A stretch of DNA of 64,000 nucleotides from Paraescarpia echinospica (lineage: Eukaryota > Annelida > Polychaeta > Sabellida > Siboglinidae), in the NCBI GenBank assembly GCA_020002185.1, contig CM034539.1, positions 34,416,932-34,480,931 on the forward strand, written 5' to 3'. The position numbers were made by a program, and so were the translations under genes. Position 1 is the stretch's first letter; the number at the start of each line of letters is the position of its first letter. This document shows positions 55,960 through 64,000 of the stretch, one piece after another. The notes beneath the pieces are model-generated. The model saw only the letters and a list, made by a program, of their open reading frames with translations. It ran no database searches and was not told the origin of the DNA.

Positions 55960-56040
55960 TTAACCGCATAGGGGAATGTATGTTACCCTTTTATCTCCGT
56001 CAAGTAAGTATCTTGAAATTAGGATGTGAACATTCAGTCC
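55960..56040 (+). repeat. Distal edge of the satellite array
   Basis: The last recognisable satellite sequence is CTAGATTAACCGCATAGGGG followed by TGTTACCCTTTTATCTCCG and a final AAGTAAGTA at about 56009. The next 30 bases (GAAATTAGGATGTGAACATT) may be a decayed remnant. The monomers just inside the edge are not visibly more diverged than interior ones, so the boundary is sharp. Confidence 0.85.
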
Positions 56041-57180
56041 TTTGAATAGCCTTAGGCTAATTTTGAGGACTTGTATAGGGGGCATGATAGCCAGGCTGTT
56101 GTCTCTTGAAATGAAGACATTTGCCATCTTAGTAATATGGTGGCCATATGAATTCAGTTGGGGTACACCAGGACATAAAATGCAATCTACGTAGAGAACC
56201 ATGTATAGACATACATATGTAACATATATGTACATTGTATTGTACAACACTCTTTAGGACTACCATGATGTTAACGAGCTGTAGCGTTGGTGAAGAACAT
56301 GTTTGTTCACCAGTAGAGGGCGTGTCTGTCTCTATGTACACTGTTCGAGGTGTCCTCCTGGTTGCTATGCAAGTCACATGACACTGTTGCCATGTGATGC
56401 AAATTGTGCAACATTCCCATGAACACAATAAAGTTTCTGAGAAATAGTGTGGTTTACGTTTTGTCTTGCCTTTAAAGCGTAATGGTCATTACTATGATTT
56501 GGTGGGATTTCACTATTAATGCACAGTGAACAACGTGGCCTGCCTCTTTCACCTTCAACTGTATTGCCGTATCAAAAGTAGCTTAGTTTTACTTTCTTTG
56601 TTTTCCAGTTATTTATTACTAATCATTACAATACTATTGTTAACCCGTTTAATAGTTAAGTAGGTGTATTGTTAGTAATGACATTATTGTTATAATATTT
56701 ACTGTTTAAGATTAAGTTTGTTTTATCATTGGTGGTTTCGCTACAAGCCATTGCGGGTTTCTTAGGAGTCTCTAAGTTGCACTACAATCCTATTTACAAT
56801 CTGTATTACTTTGTGTTGTATCTTATAATTAAAATAAACTTATTATTATGATTACTCCCGTTACACGGAACCTGTTTTTGATCACTTTGACTGATGCCCT
56901 CTCGCAGTCGAACGGGTTTACAATGGTGAGGAGTGTAAAGAACTTGCGATACAACCTTGGATCGTACTACAACTTGTTTATTGACCACGGCTGATCAAGC
57001 ACGCCCGTCGTGACGACACAATTCGTCAGTCGCGCAGGACTAGGTGAGGAGAGACATAGCAGTTACATCTTACACGACATTTCATAAGAAATTTTCATGA
57101 CAAGTAATGCAACATTGTGCAAAAATATCGGTGTGTAAATTACGACTATCAAACCTTTAAACGTAATCTTGAGAGTCATA
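56041..57180. other. AT-rich flank without a recognisable gene
   Basis: Unique-looking sequence of about two-thirds AT. It contains an AATAAA polyadenylation-type signal at 56427-56432, preceded by an imperfect palindrome (TGGTGAA ... TTCACCA, about 56289-56313) and CAGTAGAGGGCG. That combination may be the end of an old transposable element. The open frames on either strand are short, overlap one another, and have no recognisable domain, so I call none of them genes. Confidence 0.6.
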
Positions 57181-57186
57181 ATTATA

Positions 57187-57300
57187 ATGGAGCGGTGTGG
57201 CGTAGAGTTTAGGACTTCGGACTCTCAATCGAGTTACTCCGGGTTAGAACCCTCTTGCTGCCGTTTCGTACCTTGGGTAAATTCTTTCTGGTTTACAGAC
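57187..57300 (+). mobile_element. tRNA-derived SINE (head and start of body)
   Basis: A pol III promoter-like pair is visible: box A TGGCGTAGAGTTTAGG at 57198-57213 and box B GGTTAGAACCC at 57242-57252, separated as in tRNA genes. It is followed by CTGCCGT and CCTTGGGTAAATTCTTT. The latter resembles the conserved central domain (consensus like CTTGGGCAAGGCACTTTAC) of lophotrochozoan and deuterostome SINEs. The 5' and 3' ends of the tRNA-like part do not pair as an acceptor stem, so this is not a functional tRNA gene. The 3' limit is unclear, and parts of the next 80 bp may belong to it. Confidence 0.65.
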
Positions 57301-57387
57301 AGTGGTGGAGATTTGCGTACATAATCTAATAAGCGGGTTTCGTAAGTCGATAAGATGTTCGACACCTGCCTATACAGAAACCGATGT

Positions 57388-57545
57388 ACATTGGAACCTC
57401 ACTATTAAGGTCACCGTCGGGGCTGGACAAAGGTGACTTGAATATCGAGGTAACCTTATTAGCGAGACTAATTTCGTTTTATTGCTATGGAAATAATATG
57501 GGGCTGCACTAGGGTGACCTTAATTGGGAGGTGACTCTATTACAC
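57388..57545. mobile_element. Pogo/Tigger-like DNA transposon terminal fragment
   Basis: The segment opens with TTGGAACCTCACTATTAAGG and then carries repeated variants of the same words: GGTGACTTGAATATCGAGG, GTAACCTTATTAGCGAG and GGTGACCTTAATTGGGAGG. Terminal regions with CAGTGGAACCTC-type starts and repeated 'CTTAATATCGAGGT' words are known from pogo/Tigger and related Tc1-family elements. No transposase frame is attached. It lies about 90 bp downstream of the SINE. The family assignment comes from recalled terminal patterns, not a search. Confidence 0.45.
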
Positions 57546-57576
57546 CTATGTGACAGTGGCAAGCTGGTGATCGGTA

Positions 57577-57837
57577 ATGTGTAACCCAGACGAAGAGTGC
57601 ATTGTCAAATTGCCCAGCGTGACCCAGGAATACCTGCATTGGTTACGGACCAGCAGACACATTCGTCTCAACCATGCTGCGTGGAGATCTGCCTGTGATG
57701 CGGGGGTGGCACTCCATCGACCCAACCATCGGAGTTTCAAAGTGGTTGTTAACCGACGTGATGATATGAAATCATTCGAGTTCATGGATGTTGATGTTTC
57801 ATCATCGGGAAACTCCATGAAACTTGTAATCATTTAA
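57577..57837 (+). CDS. Unrecognised 86-codon open frame, possible exon or gene relic
   Basis: An ATG frame of 86 codons lies in a locally GC-richer stretch than the surrounding AT-rich flank. The predicted protein begins MCNPDEEC, has a central basic, tryptophan-containing part (residues about 20-60) and an acidic patch near FEFMDVDV. I do not recognise a family. A stop codon (TGA at 57568-57570) sits just upstream in frame, so it is complete as an open frame or begins at a splice acceptor. AATAAA follows at 57859-57864. An overlapping 95-codon frame exists on the minus strand, and I cannot decide between the two by sequence alone. It could be a decayed transposon-encoded or host exon. Confidence 0.22.
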   Translation: MCNPDEECIVKLPSVTQEYLHWLRTSRHIRLNHAAWRSACDAGVALHRPNHRSFKVVVNRRDDMKSFEFMDVDVSSSGNSMKLVII

Positions 57838-57890
57838 AGTCCACCTCCGTCGAAAAAGAATAAACATTCGTACGCTGATTTTATCGTTGA

Positions 57891-58160
57891 ATATGCTACT
57901 GTTATCATGAGTACCTTCCATGCGGTTCAGTTAGTTCCGTGGTGAAGTTTACCGAGGCCGCCTTCAAGGATCCGCACCACTATTTCAACCAGCCTGAAGA
58001 TGCTGTCACTGTACGACGCTATGAAAACTACATGTGTAGAGCGAACGTTACGTCAGATGTATTCAAAGTGAGAGCCGCTCTTCCCTTGCATACACCCAAC
58101 GCTGGCAGAAGTGTTCGTCCTCGTCTACAGCTGATAAGGTGCTGTAAGATGAACAAATAA
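57891..58160 (+). CDS. Unrecognised open frame ending in an AATAAA, possible terminal exon
   Basis: The frame is open from 57891 after a TGA and ends with TAA at 58158-58160. It has no ATG near its start; the first methionine is about 45 codons in. TTCAG at 57926-57930 could serve as a splice acceptor. The readable protein contains KDPHHYFNQPEDAV, then RRYENYMCRAN, and a basic C-terminus. The stop codon overlaps an AATAAA signal (58156-58161), as in compact 3' ends. It is in a different frame from 57577-57837, so the two could be separate exons, a frameshifted relic, or unrelated chance frames. I do not recognise a family. Confidence 0.22.
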   Translation: MCYCYHEYLPCGSVSSVVKFTEAAFKDPHHYFNQPEDAVTVRRYENYMCRANVTSDVFKVRAALPLHTPNAGRSVRPRLQLIRCCKMNK

Positions 58161-58354
58161 AATGTGCATTGATGTAGGGTACATTAAGTGTACAGATCTG
58201 TGATCTGGCTAGGCTAGGGGCTCAGACAGAAGGAGGCGACTCGTAGTGTCTCAGTGACTTGACATTTGCTAGACTCATCACTTAACGAATATGTACCAAC
58301 GAAGTGTGTCCACGATACATCCATTTAAAATGTTGTCTTATGTATTATTATTAC

Positions 58355-58540
58355 ATTGCCTGTGTCTTTCGGAAGAGTCACTAAAAGCCGTTGGTCCCTT
58401 CCATCTGGTGTCTTTGCTAGGGGAAGTGAAAGACCGCACGCAGGGGAGATGATTTCTACCTGTAACATACTGGATCCTGCTCCCAGCGGCCAGAGTTGCT
58501 TCCCAGTCAGGCGTGTGAGAAACGCCGAGCAGACAGTGTA
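58355..58540 (+). mobile_element. Possible old SINE/LINE 3' region
   Basis: A GC-richer island contains TGTGTCTTTCGGAAGAGTCA, CTAAAAGCCGTTGGTCCC and AGTGAAAGACCGCACG. These loosely recall the 'CGGATGAGACGTTAAACCGAGGTCCC ... AAAGA(C)CC' tail shared by many animal SINEs and their LINE partners. Short open frames exist on both strands here (61 and 77 codons) and overlap almost completely, so neither is convincing as a gene. Confidence 0.25.
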
Positions 58541-60946
58541 GGCAGTGTATATACTGTATCATTGGACCCACTGGTTCCTATATAATTAATTCACTGTGGC
58601 GCCCTGTGGATGAGCATGGTTCACTACTCAATACAGTACAGGTTTTCACACGTTGTTGAAAGACCGTATAGAATAGAACAGTATATCGTAAATACGTATG
58701 TATATCACTATCTATTGGGAATTGGGTTATGCAAGAGCATAGGAATGATTATGTTTGTATATAATAATTTAAAATGTCATGCTAATTTCGTCTACAGTTT
58801 CCAGTATAGGTAAAAATAAAATATCCATGCAATTCGGTGATGTTATAAAATGTGGCTGAAGTTATTGAATGGAACCAGTGTATGTGCACAACCTGTTGTG
58901 TTTGGATACATAACACAGGCAAGATTTGAACCTGCCACACACGACACTGGGACATCTTTGCCATAAACTGCACAACTCAACAAAATGGCTAGACAAACAA
59001 CTGACACAAAGTATTTGGGTCAGGCCATGGAAAATGTTCCCATTTCAAATTCACCACCTTCCTGTTGTCTCATGGTCTTTATTTTAAGACATATTACTAT
59101 ATACTTCTAATTTCAGGCTAACTGTAACCTCAGAAACACATATATATTTTCAATATTATAATTGGTTATCTTTAAATGGCATATATTTGTGTTCAAACAT
59201 CCTGTCCCTGTTTTAATGCAAATTTCGTGACTGACATCATGTTCAGATTTCCCTCAGCTTAGCCATATTAAAATAAAAATTGACTTTACTACCTGTATAG
59301 ATTAGTGTATCTCTAGTGTCTCAAGTGCAATGTGGTTTAATATTGATTCGATGTGTTTGTGTTTAATTGTACTGTACATGCAAGCATTGCATTATTTCTG
59401 CCACGTGCACAATTAGCAGTGATGTCCGTCACGAAAGCTGTTGTGATCACTTCCATGTGCATATTTACATTCGCCTTCATATTTAGTGAGTTAACATAAT
59501 CATTGCACGAGTTTTTTAGCATCATAACGTACTGACATGATCAGTTCAACTCAATGGTGCGTAGATATATGAAGGTTTTTCTAATCCTTGTGGTAAGTAT
59601 GATTTTATTATTAATGTTTGGTAGATGCACATTATTATAACAATTATACATAAGTTGCACAGTGTCTACAATTTTCGTCTACAAAGACGCAAATGTGCAT
59701 CACAATTGTAGGTATTCATAGATGTTTTAACGCCGACTGATATTGTGACGGACGTTCACCTCATGTCATACATAATATATTATTGTTTAATTACGAACTA
59801 ACTAATGAACGTTTATCTCTTAGTCCATGATGAATTTATCTGCTTGTGAGCTTTCATTATGATAACAAATAATTGTATTGATAGTCACAACCGTTTTTGT
59901 TAAAAGTGAGTGACGGACATCATATCTACTGTGTTAATGATGATGTTTTTTTTTCAAATTGTTACTCTTATAACATAAAACCCACAATATGCATATATAT
60001 ATATTGTGTACATATACTCGTATCAACCAATTACTATGATTTTAAGAATACTACTTTATGTTTTATGTTGTTGTTATCAGTACGGGTATTAGAACATATT
60101 TTAATTTGTTCACAACAATTTGGAATGGTAACATTTTCCGTGACTTGGCTCATTTATTTTCCAACACGGACTTAACACCTAGCAATCAGTCAAAAGTGTA
60201 ATTTATATTGTTACTAATACATGTATATCATCTGACAAAAATGTATAATACAATACATAGACAAAATGCGAACAAACGTATAAATCCAATTTTCTATGTA
60301 CTAGGCTGCCAACTGTTGTTTGAACATTTCTTCCGTGGAATCACGCTCAGTCAAAATGGTTGTCCAACACTCACGTAGTGTGTCTGCTTTGTTCATAAAA
60401 TGGGACATAAAAATACGTGCACATGTATCCTAGTAGTAACAGTCAAGTATGTAGTGGCCGTTACATGTTACACAGGCACATCTTGTAGTATTTATCAATA
60501 TGGAACATTATTTTTAATTGTTGTATTTTCCTTATATCAAATGACACCTTAAAATGGACAGCGTATATGTCAACGAATATACTCACACAAGCATTATGCT
60601 AATACTTTTGTGTTGTGTGATTTTAACTAGACACTGTAGAATTTGGATGCTACAACTATGTTTTCGCATCATATCTGGCCACAATATGTCAGCGAAATAC
60701 TTGCATAATTATGAGATGATATATCAAAACATTAATTTTAATCTACATAGGAATATAGATACGAAGTAGCCACAAGATTAGTTATAATTTATTTAAATTT
60801 ATATTATGTGTAGCAAGTCCACAACTATCACATCAATTAATTATATTAATCCCGCTTTCAGATATATTAAAGTATTGTTGTGTACTAACATATTAATTGT
60901 AGCATTCATAATAATAATAATAAAACAAAACATGAATGGCACCAAG
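58541..60946. other. AT-rich flank, no gene seen
   Basis: Low-complexity AT-rich sequence with scattered short frames of under 95 codons, none with recognisable domains or consistent codon use. Minor simple repeats are ATATATATATAT near 59996 and (AAT)n at about 60911-60922. I see no tRNA, rRNA, or satellite monomer remnants. Confidence 0.6.
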
Positions 60947-61020
60947 CAAGACAAAATAGAGATCAGGAAGTGGGAGACACTGGTGCCATACTGCTTATTG
61001 TACAGAACTAACTGTACTAA
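60947..61020 (+). repeat. Fragment of a dispersed repeat (partial copy)
   Basis: It matches 62833-62907 at roughly four of five bases: CAAGACAAAA, ATCAGGAAGTGG, AGACACTGG, TACTGC, GATACAGAGCTAACTGTACC against TTGTACAGAACTAACTGTAC. Only this 5' portion of the longer copy is recognisable here. Confidence 0.6.
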
Positions 61021-62365
61021 GTGTAACAAGGTCATTTTTATTATGTTGCACCAGGTGCTGTCACTGGTATTACGCTGATTTGTGACGTGAATTGGTCTTT
61101 AATTTTACCAGCCATGGCTATTGCTATAATTTGCCTTTCATGTATGACCTGTTATATTTTATCTTAACGTATGACCTTTATTGTACTTGTATATTTTAAA
61201 ACAAAAACACATTACATGGAAATTTACCATGCGAGACTTTTACCGTGACACGGGAGAGCCCGTGTTTCCAGTTTGTCAGCCCCTATGTTTTTAGTGATTC
61301 CGCCATACATGTATATCGCCTGTCATTGTTGTGATCTAGTTTGTTTAAACGTATACCTAAATAGAGGTTGGTGAAATATTGCACTATTTGCTATGTCGCC
61401 GAATCTTGATATTTCTCTTGGACTTTGTGTCTTATGAGTGGCAGTCTTGATATTTTGTTTGTTTGTTGTAATGCTTCACTGTAGGCGTAGCTTTGTTGTT
61501 CGTCCCGCTAAACCATGAATAGTGTGTGATATTATCATGCAAGGCATTTTATTTAACTATTTGGTCGGAACCCAGGTTTCTAGAGAACACCTTTATCTAT
61601 GGTGACCAACTCTAATGTTGGACTTGGATGACATCTGTCCCGTAGATGCATATTTGCACAGCACAGGTTAATTTGCATTTATTTTGTGGTGGTGTGGATG
61701 TTCGGTCCACACCACAGTTAGTCGCTAGATGGTGACACTATTTTGGCCAAGTCTGACAGTTCACAACTAAGTTGTTTGCACTGTAGGTTGTTGATGGTTG
61801 TTGTAATCGACTGCCATTAATTTCTGAATAATCGTTTGAATAATTAGTGTATAATTATGTGTAGCTCTAGCTGGTTTGTACTCCACGGTACAGTGAATGG
61901 TAGAGATACTGAAAAGTTAATTGTTGCCAATCTGTCAGATGCCCTGTATAATGTTTTGACAGCAGTAATTTTATTGTTTATCGAGTGATTGACACCCAGG
62001 TAATATTTATGTATTTCGTATTATACAGATTATGGCTTGGCTGTCAGGAAAGTAGGGCCATCCTGCCGAGTACCGGTTATTGTTGTTAACGGTTGTTCTC
62101 CTAGGGTATTATTTCATCGGTTTTAGAAACTAGTTTGTTTTGTATAAAGTTGAGATTAGATTAGTGTGTGTGATAGACGTGAAATCATCGATACTTTTCT
62201 TATTGTTATTAAACTTTATTATTCTGAATTACTCTTGTCTTTTCCTGATATCTTCATAAAATAACTGCTTATATTTCGTATACAGTAATAAAAATAAGCT
62301 CATCCTTATTATTACAGTGGCCTATTTAGAACTTTTATTAGTAATCAGGGCTTACATAAGTATAA
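61021..62365. other. AT-rich flank, no gene seen
   Basis: No convincing open frame. Two perfect short inverted repeats are present (61248-61265 and 61689-61715, one listed separately). CGCTAGATGGTGACAC near 61723 and other GC-richer words may be transposon remnants, but I could not assign them. Confidence 0.55.
61689..61715. other. Perfect 10-bp inverted repeat (hairpin)
   Basis: GTGGTGTGGA (61689-61698) is separated by 7 bases from its exact complement TCCACACCAC (61706-61715). A second perfect hairpin, ACACGGG-agag-CCCGTGT, lies at 61248-61265. No T-run or coding context follows either one. They may be internal palindromes of old elements or chance. Confidence 0.5.
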
Positions 62366-62638
62366 GCTCGGGACACGCATCGGTGTCTTTCGAAGATTTG
62401 TCAAAGCCTGACCCCTCACAGCTGACCAACTACAGGTTCTCAAAGGAGAATTATATCGGCCCCTAGACCCGGTCGTTCCAAACCGGTGTGGTCATCCATA
62501 CCACGTAATATATAATCGTATTAATGTTGGCGCACATCAAGTCACATCCAGTATAGAAAATTTACTTGCTTTTATACTCTGGCAGACACAGAGGCGAAAT
62601 TGTGGTGTGAACTTCGACTTTAATTAATCTTACATATA
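62366..62638 (+). repeat. Dispersed repeat family, copy 1
   Basis: It aligns with 62914-63195 through GCTCGGGA, CTCACAGCTGACC, AACCGGTGTGG, GCACATCAAG, TTACTTGCTTTTA, GCAGACACAGAGGCG, TGTGGTGTGAACTTCGAC and TTTAATTAATCTTACATAT. The middle is poorly matched and the ends well matched. No coding potential, so it is a non-autonomous element or LTR-like relic of unknown class. Confidence 0.65.
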
Positions 62639-62832
62639 TTATGTCTAGAAAAGTATGGTATTAACATGTTTATGTCTCATGATAGATGAATTATAATAAT
62701 GCTGCTTTCGGGGCTTGGCACCATTCCTCAAAAACAAAACGTAGACAAACACTATGTGGTACATTAATTCAATGTTATTCAGTTACTTTTCATGTCTTGA
62801 AAATGGCCCAGTAACATTTAATTTTATGTTTG

Positions 62833-63195
62833 CAAGACAAAAGAGAGAATCAGGAAGTGGAAGACACTGGAGTCGTACTGCCTATGATACAGAGCTAACT
62901 GTACCAATGATCGGCTCGGGATCTCGCTTTGGGAGCTTCTTACAACACTACCCTGGAGAGTAGTGTCACAGCCTTATCTCTCACAGCTGACCCACCCCGT
63001 GTGGAAGTACCCTGCAGGGGAGAGAAATACCGGATCCCAGGCCGTCCGGCTTTCCCATAACCGGTTTGGTATAACCCTATATATTGAGCACGTCAAGCTG
63101 CAATTAAAATATAACATTTACCTGCTTTTAAACCCTGCCAGACACAAACCGGCGGATTTGTGGTGTGAACATCAACTTTAATTAATCTTGCATAT
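62833..63195 (+). repeat. Dispersed repeat family, copy 2 (longest)
   Basis: The longest copy in the window. Its first 75 bp match 60947-61020 and the remainder matches 62366-62638, ending at TTTAATTAATCTTGCATAT. The two long copies are in the same orientation about 550 bp apart. Two short frames (69 and 72 codons) run through it but overlap the repeat and look non-coding. Confidence 0.65.
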
Positions 63196-63320
63196 CTACA
63201 CATATTGAAGTTATTGATTCTTTAGAATGGTACTAAAACTTTGGTCATATGTTATGTTACATGATATGATGCAGTAAACGTATGTATACGCAGCGTAAAT
63301 AATATTACTAATCTATTATA

Positions 63321-63660
63321 TGTATTCTGATCTATGCTCTATGACGGAAGTGAGCAATTCCAAGATGGAGGATAGAGTGTCGGTGCCGATAGATCGATTG
63401 TTTGTTTTAGATAAACAATGTTAAGACATTGTTATCATACGTGTATATAATCGCAATAACATGGAAATAGTATTGCTATTACATGTATTCTGATCTATGC
63501 AGATTCATATATAGTCATGTTATTAGAATAGGTGAATCACAAGATGGCACACACAATGTCGGCGCCGATTGATTGTTTGTGAGATCAACAGTGTGAAGAA
63601 ATTGTTATCATGTGTGCAAAACAAACGTGCATGTATACGCAATAACATGACAATAAATAA
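63321..63660 (+). repeat. Diverged local tandem duplication (about 150-175 bp unit)
   Basis: Unit 1 (63321 to about 63470) and unit 2 (63484 to about 63660) share TGTATTCTGATCTATGC, CAAGATGG, ATGTCGG/GTGTCGG, GCCGATNGATNGATTGTTTG, AACANTGT, ATTGTTATCAT and CGCAATAACATG in the same order. Unit 2 has about 25 extra bases near its start. This indicates an old duplication or two adjacent copies of a short interspersed element. Confidence 0.7.
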
Positions 63661-64000
63661 TATAGATAATAGGTTTTCATGTACACATGATATGCTTGAT
63701 CAAGTGTTTTAAATGCTACAACGATCCAGTGGCCCCGTGCCATACGTATCACAACAACGGTTCAAGTACAGCATAGTACAGTAACGACGGTGAATTGGAA
63801 ACGGGGAGTGTAGAAATGTGAACAAATGTTTCTAATTATAAATGAATGCCAAATGGCCAATTTACTCCCCGTGGTACGTTTCGTTAATAAATATTTCAAC
63901 TATTACATATAATTGTGTGGTAAGTAACGATACAATAACATTTATTTCTAATACTTTGATAATTGCATAATAATCTAATTAATCGAAAACGCGTATGCAT
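63661..64000. other. AT-rich flank, nothing recognised
   Basis: No open frame of note, no RNA gene and no satellite sequence. An AATAAA-like word occurs near 63886 but without an associated gene. Confidence 0.55.

Larger units (their letters stand above)
3840..56010 (+). repeat. 326-bp satellite array, right arm
   Basis: About 160 head-to-tail monomers of 325-327 bp on the plus strand. The phase is easily followed by ATGGGTGTGAAAAC-type starts, for example 7588 to 7914 = 326 bp and 8892 to 10846 = 6 x 325.7. By eye, neighbours differ at roughly 5-15% of positions, while monomers at HOR spacing are nearly identical. Each monomer holds a GATATC site, usually a GGATCC site, an A-tract, two ACGTAAGTTA motifs 22 bp apart and many CpGs (GCGCGGACGG, CACG, TACG), more than the flank shows. 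Such arrays are typical of centromeric, pericentromeric or other heterochromatin blocks; which of these applies cannot be told from sequence alone. Confidence 0.98.
39520..56010 (+). repeat. Distal satellite zone, third subfamily set
   Basis: About 50 monomers are distinguished by CATTGTCATTTCATG, CTAATGGAGAAG, CCCTAAAACTGATG, ACCCCAAAAATGATG, TACACATGTAACTAG and GGGGAATTAATG. A-F subtypes are rare here. Neighbouring monomers are arranged in shorter local multimers, with private duplications of 979 bp and 4567 bp. Frames of 67-83 codons occur but are inconsistent in start and length, and no gene is supported. Confidence 0.85.

Noticed and set aside
3840..56010. CRISPR array or phage-type repeat
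   Set aside because: Units are contiguous 326-bp monomers with no spacers, and the context is eukaryotic.
3840..56010. 5S rDNA, histone or other tandem gene cluster
   Set aside because: No pol III internal promoter boxes, no 5S-like sequence and no histone-like frame within the monomer.
3840..56010. CENP-B box in the satellite
   Set aside because: I looked for the TTCG....A..CGGG pattern. The closest pieces (TTCTCGAAAC, AAAACGG) do not form the required core.
55960..56428. Overlapping minus-strand frames of 96 and 99 codons at the array edge
   Set aside because: They overlap in different frames, one starts in flank and ends inside the satellite, and neither has recognisable domains.
57187..57262. 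Functional tRNA gene
   Set aside because: A and B boxes exist but acceptor and anticodon stems do not pair properly and the sequence continues into a SINE-like body.
58338..58571. Coding gene on either strand at 58.34-58.57 kb
   Set aside because: Frames of 61 and 77 codons overlap on opposite strands in a GC-richer island that looks like an old SINE/LINE tail. Nothing favours either strand.
60554..61078. Short membrane-like frames (71 and 90 codons) in AT-rich flank
   Set aside because: Hydrophobic runs come from AT-rich codons. The second frame runs through a dispersed repeat fragment and an (AAT)n tract.
62754..63181. Two adjacent plus-strand frames (69 and 72 codons) that touch at 62963
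   Set aside because: Both lie mostly within a dispersed repeat copy whose sister copy at 62366 does not keep the frames.
63661..64000. Telomeric or subtelomeric repeats
   Set aside because: No TTAGGG-type arrays seen anywhere in the window.

Overview
Eukaryotic DNA, almost certainly from an animal genome. About 55 of the 64 kb is one tandem satellite array with a monomer of about 326 bp. The last 8 kb is AT-rich, gene-poor flank scattered with old transposon debris. The flank holds a tRNA-derived SINE with a lophotrochozoan/deuterostome-like body, a pogo/Tigger-like transposon end and AATAAA signals. A marine invertebrate such as a mollusc is plausible, but that is inference only. I see no bacterial gene organisation, no rRNA and no intact protein gene.

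Layout. (1) 1-2839: about 8.7 monomers in minus orientation. (2) 2840-3839: exactly 1000 N, an assembly gap. (3) 3840-56010: about 160 monomers in plus orientation, so orientation flips across the gap. (4) 56011-64000: non-satellite flank.

The plus array has three zones. 3840-6283 is a fairly uniform subfamily (diagnostic GGATCA and CCATCACAAAGTG). 6284 to about 38.6 kb is a higher-order repeat (HOR) zone in which subtypes, here named A to F, follow the order A-B-C-D-E-F; two clean consecutive 6-mers of about 1955 bp lie at 8240-12149, and the rest is shortened or reshuffled cycles. From about 39.5 to 56 kb lies a third subfamily set (diagnostic CCCTAAAACTGATG, CATTGTCATTTC). On top of this are larger recent duplications: 4567 bp in tandem (14 monomers), 2933 bp (9 monomers), 979 bp (3 monomers), 1303 bp (4 monomers), and a block with a truncated monomer shared at a distance of 12484 bp. 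The inverted left arm carries blocks nearly identical to specific places in the right arm, so both belong to one homogenising array or one misoriented contig.

Many C-type monomers have an 83-codon open frame. It is broken at one recurring codon in most other subtypes, and I read it as a by-product of the repeat, not a gene family.

The flank begins abruptly. It contains the SINE (about 57.19 kb), the pogo-like end (57.39-57.55 kb), two unrecognised short open frames each followed by or ending in AATAAA (57.58-58.16 kb), a dispersed repeat family present as one partial and two longer diverged copies (60.95, 62.37 and 62.83 kb), and a diverged local duplication (63.3-63.7 kb). All identities were judged by eye; no alignment or database search was run.
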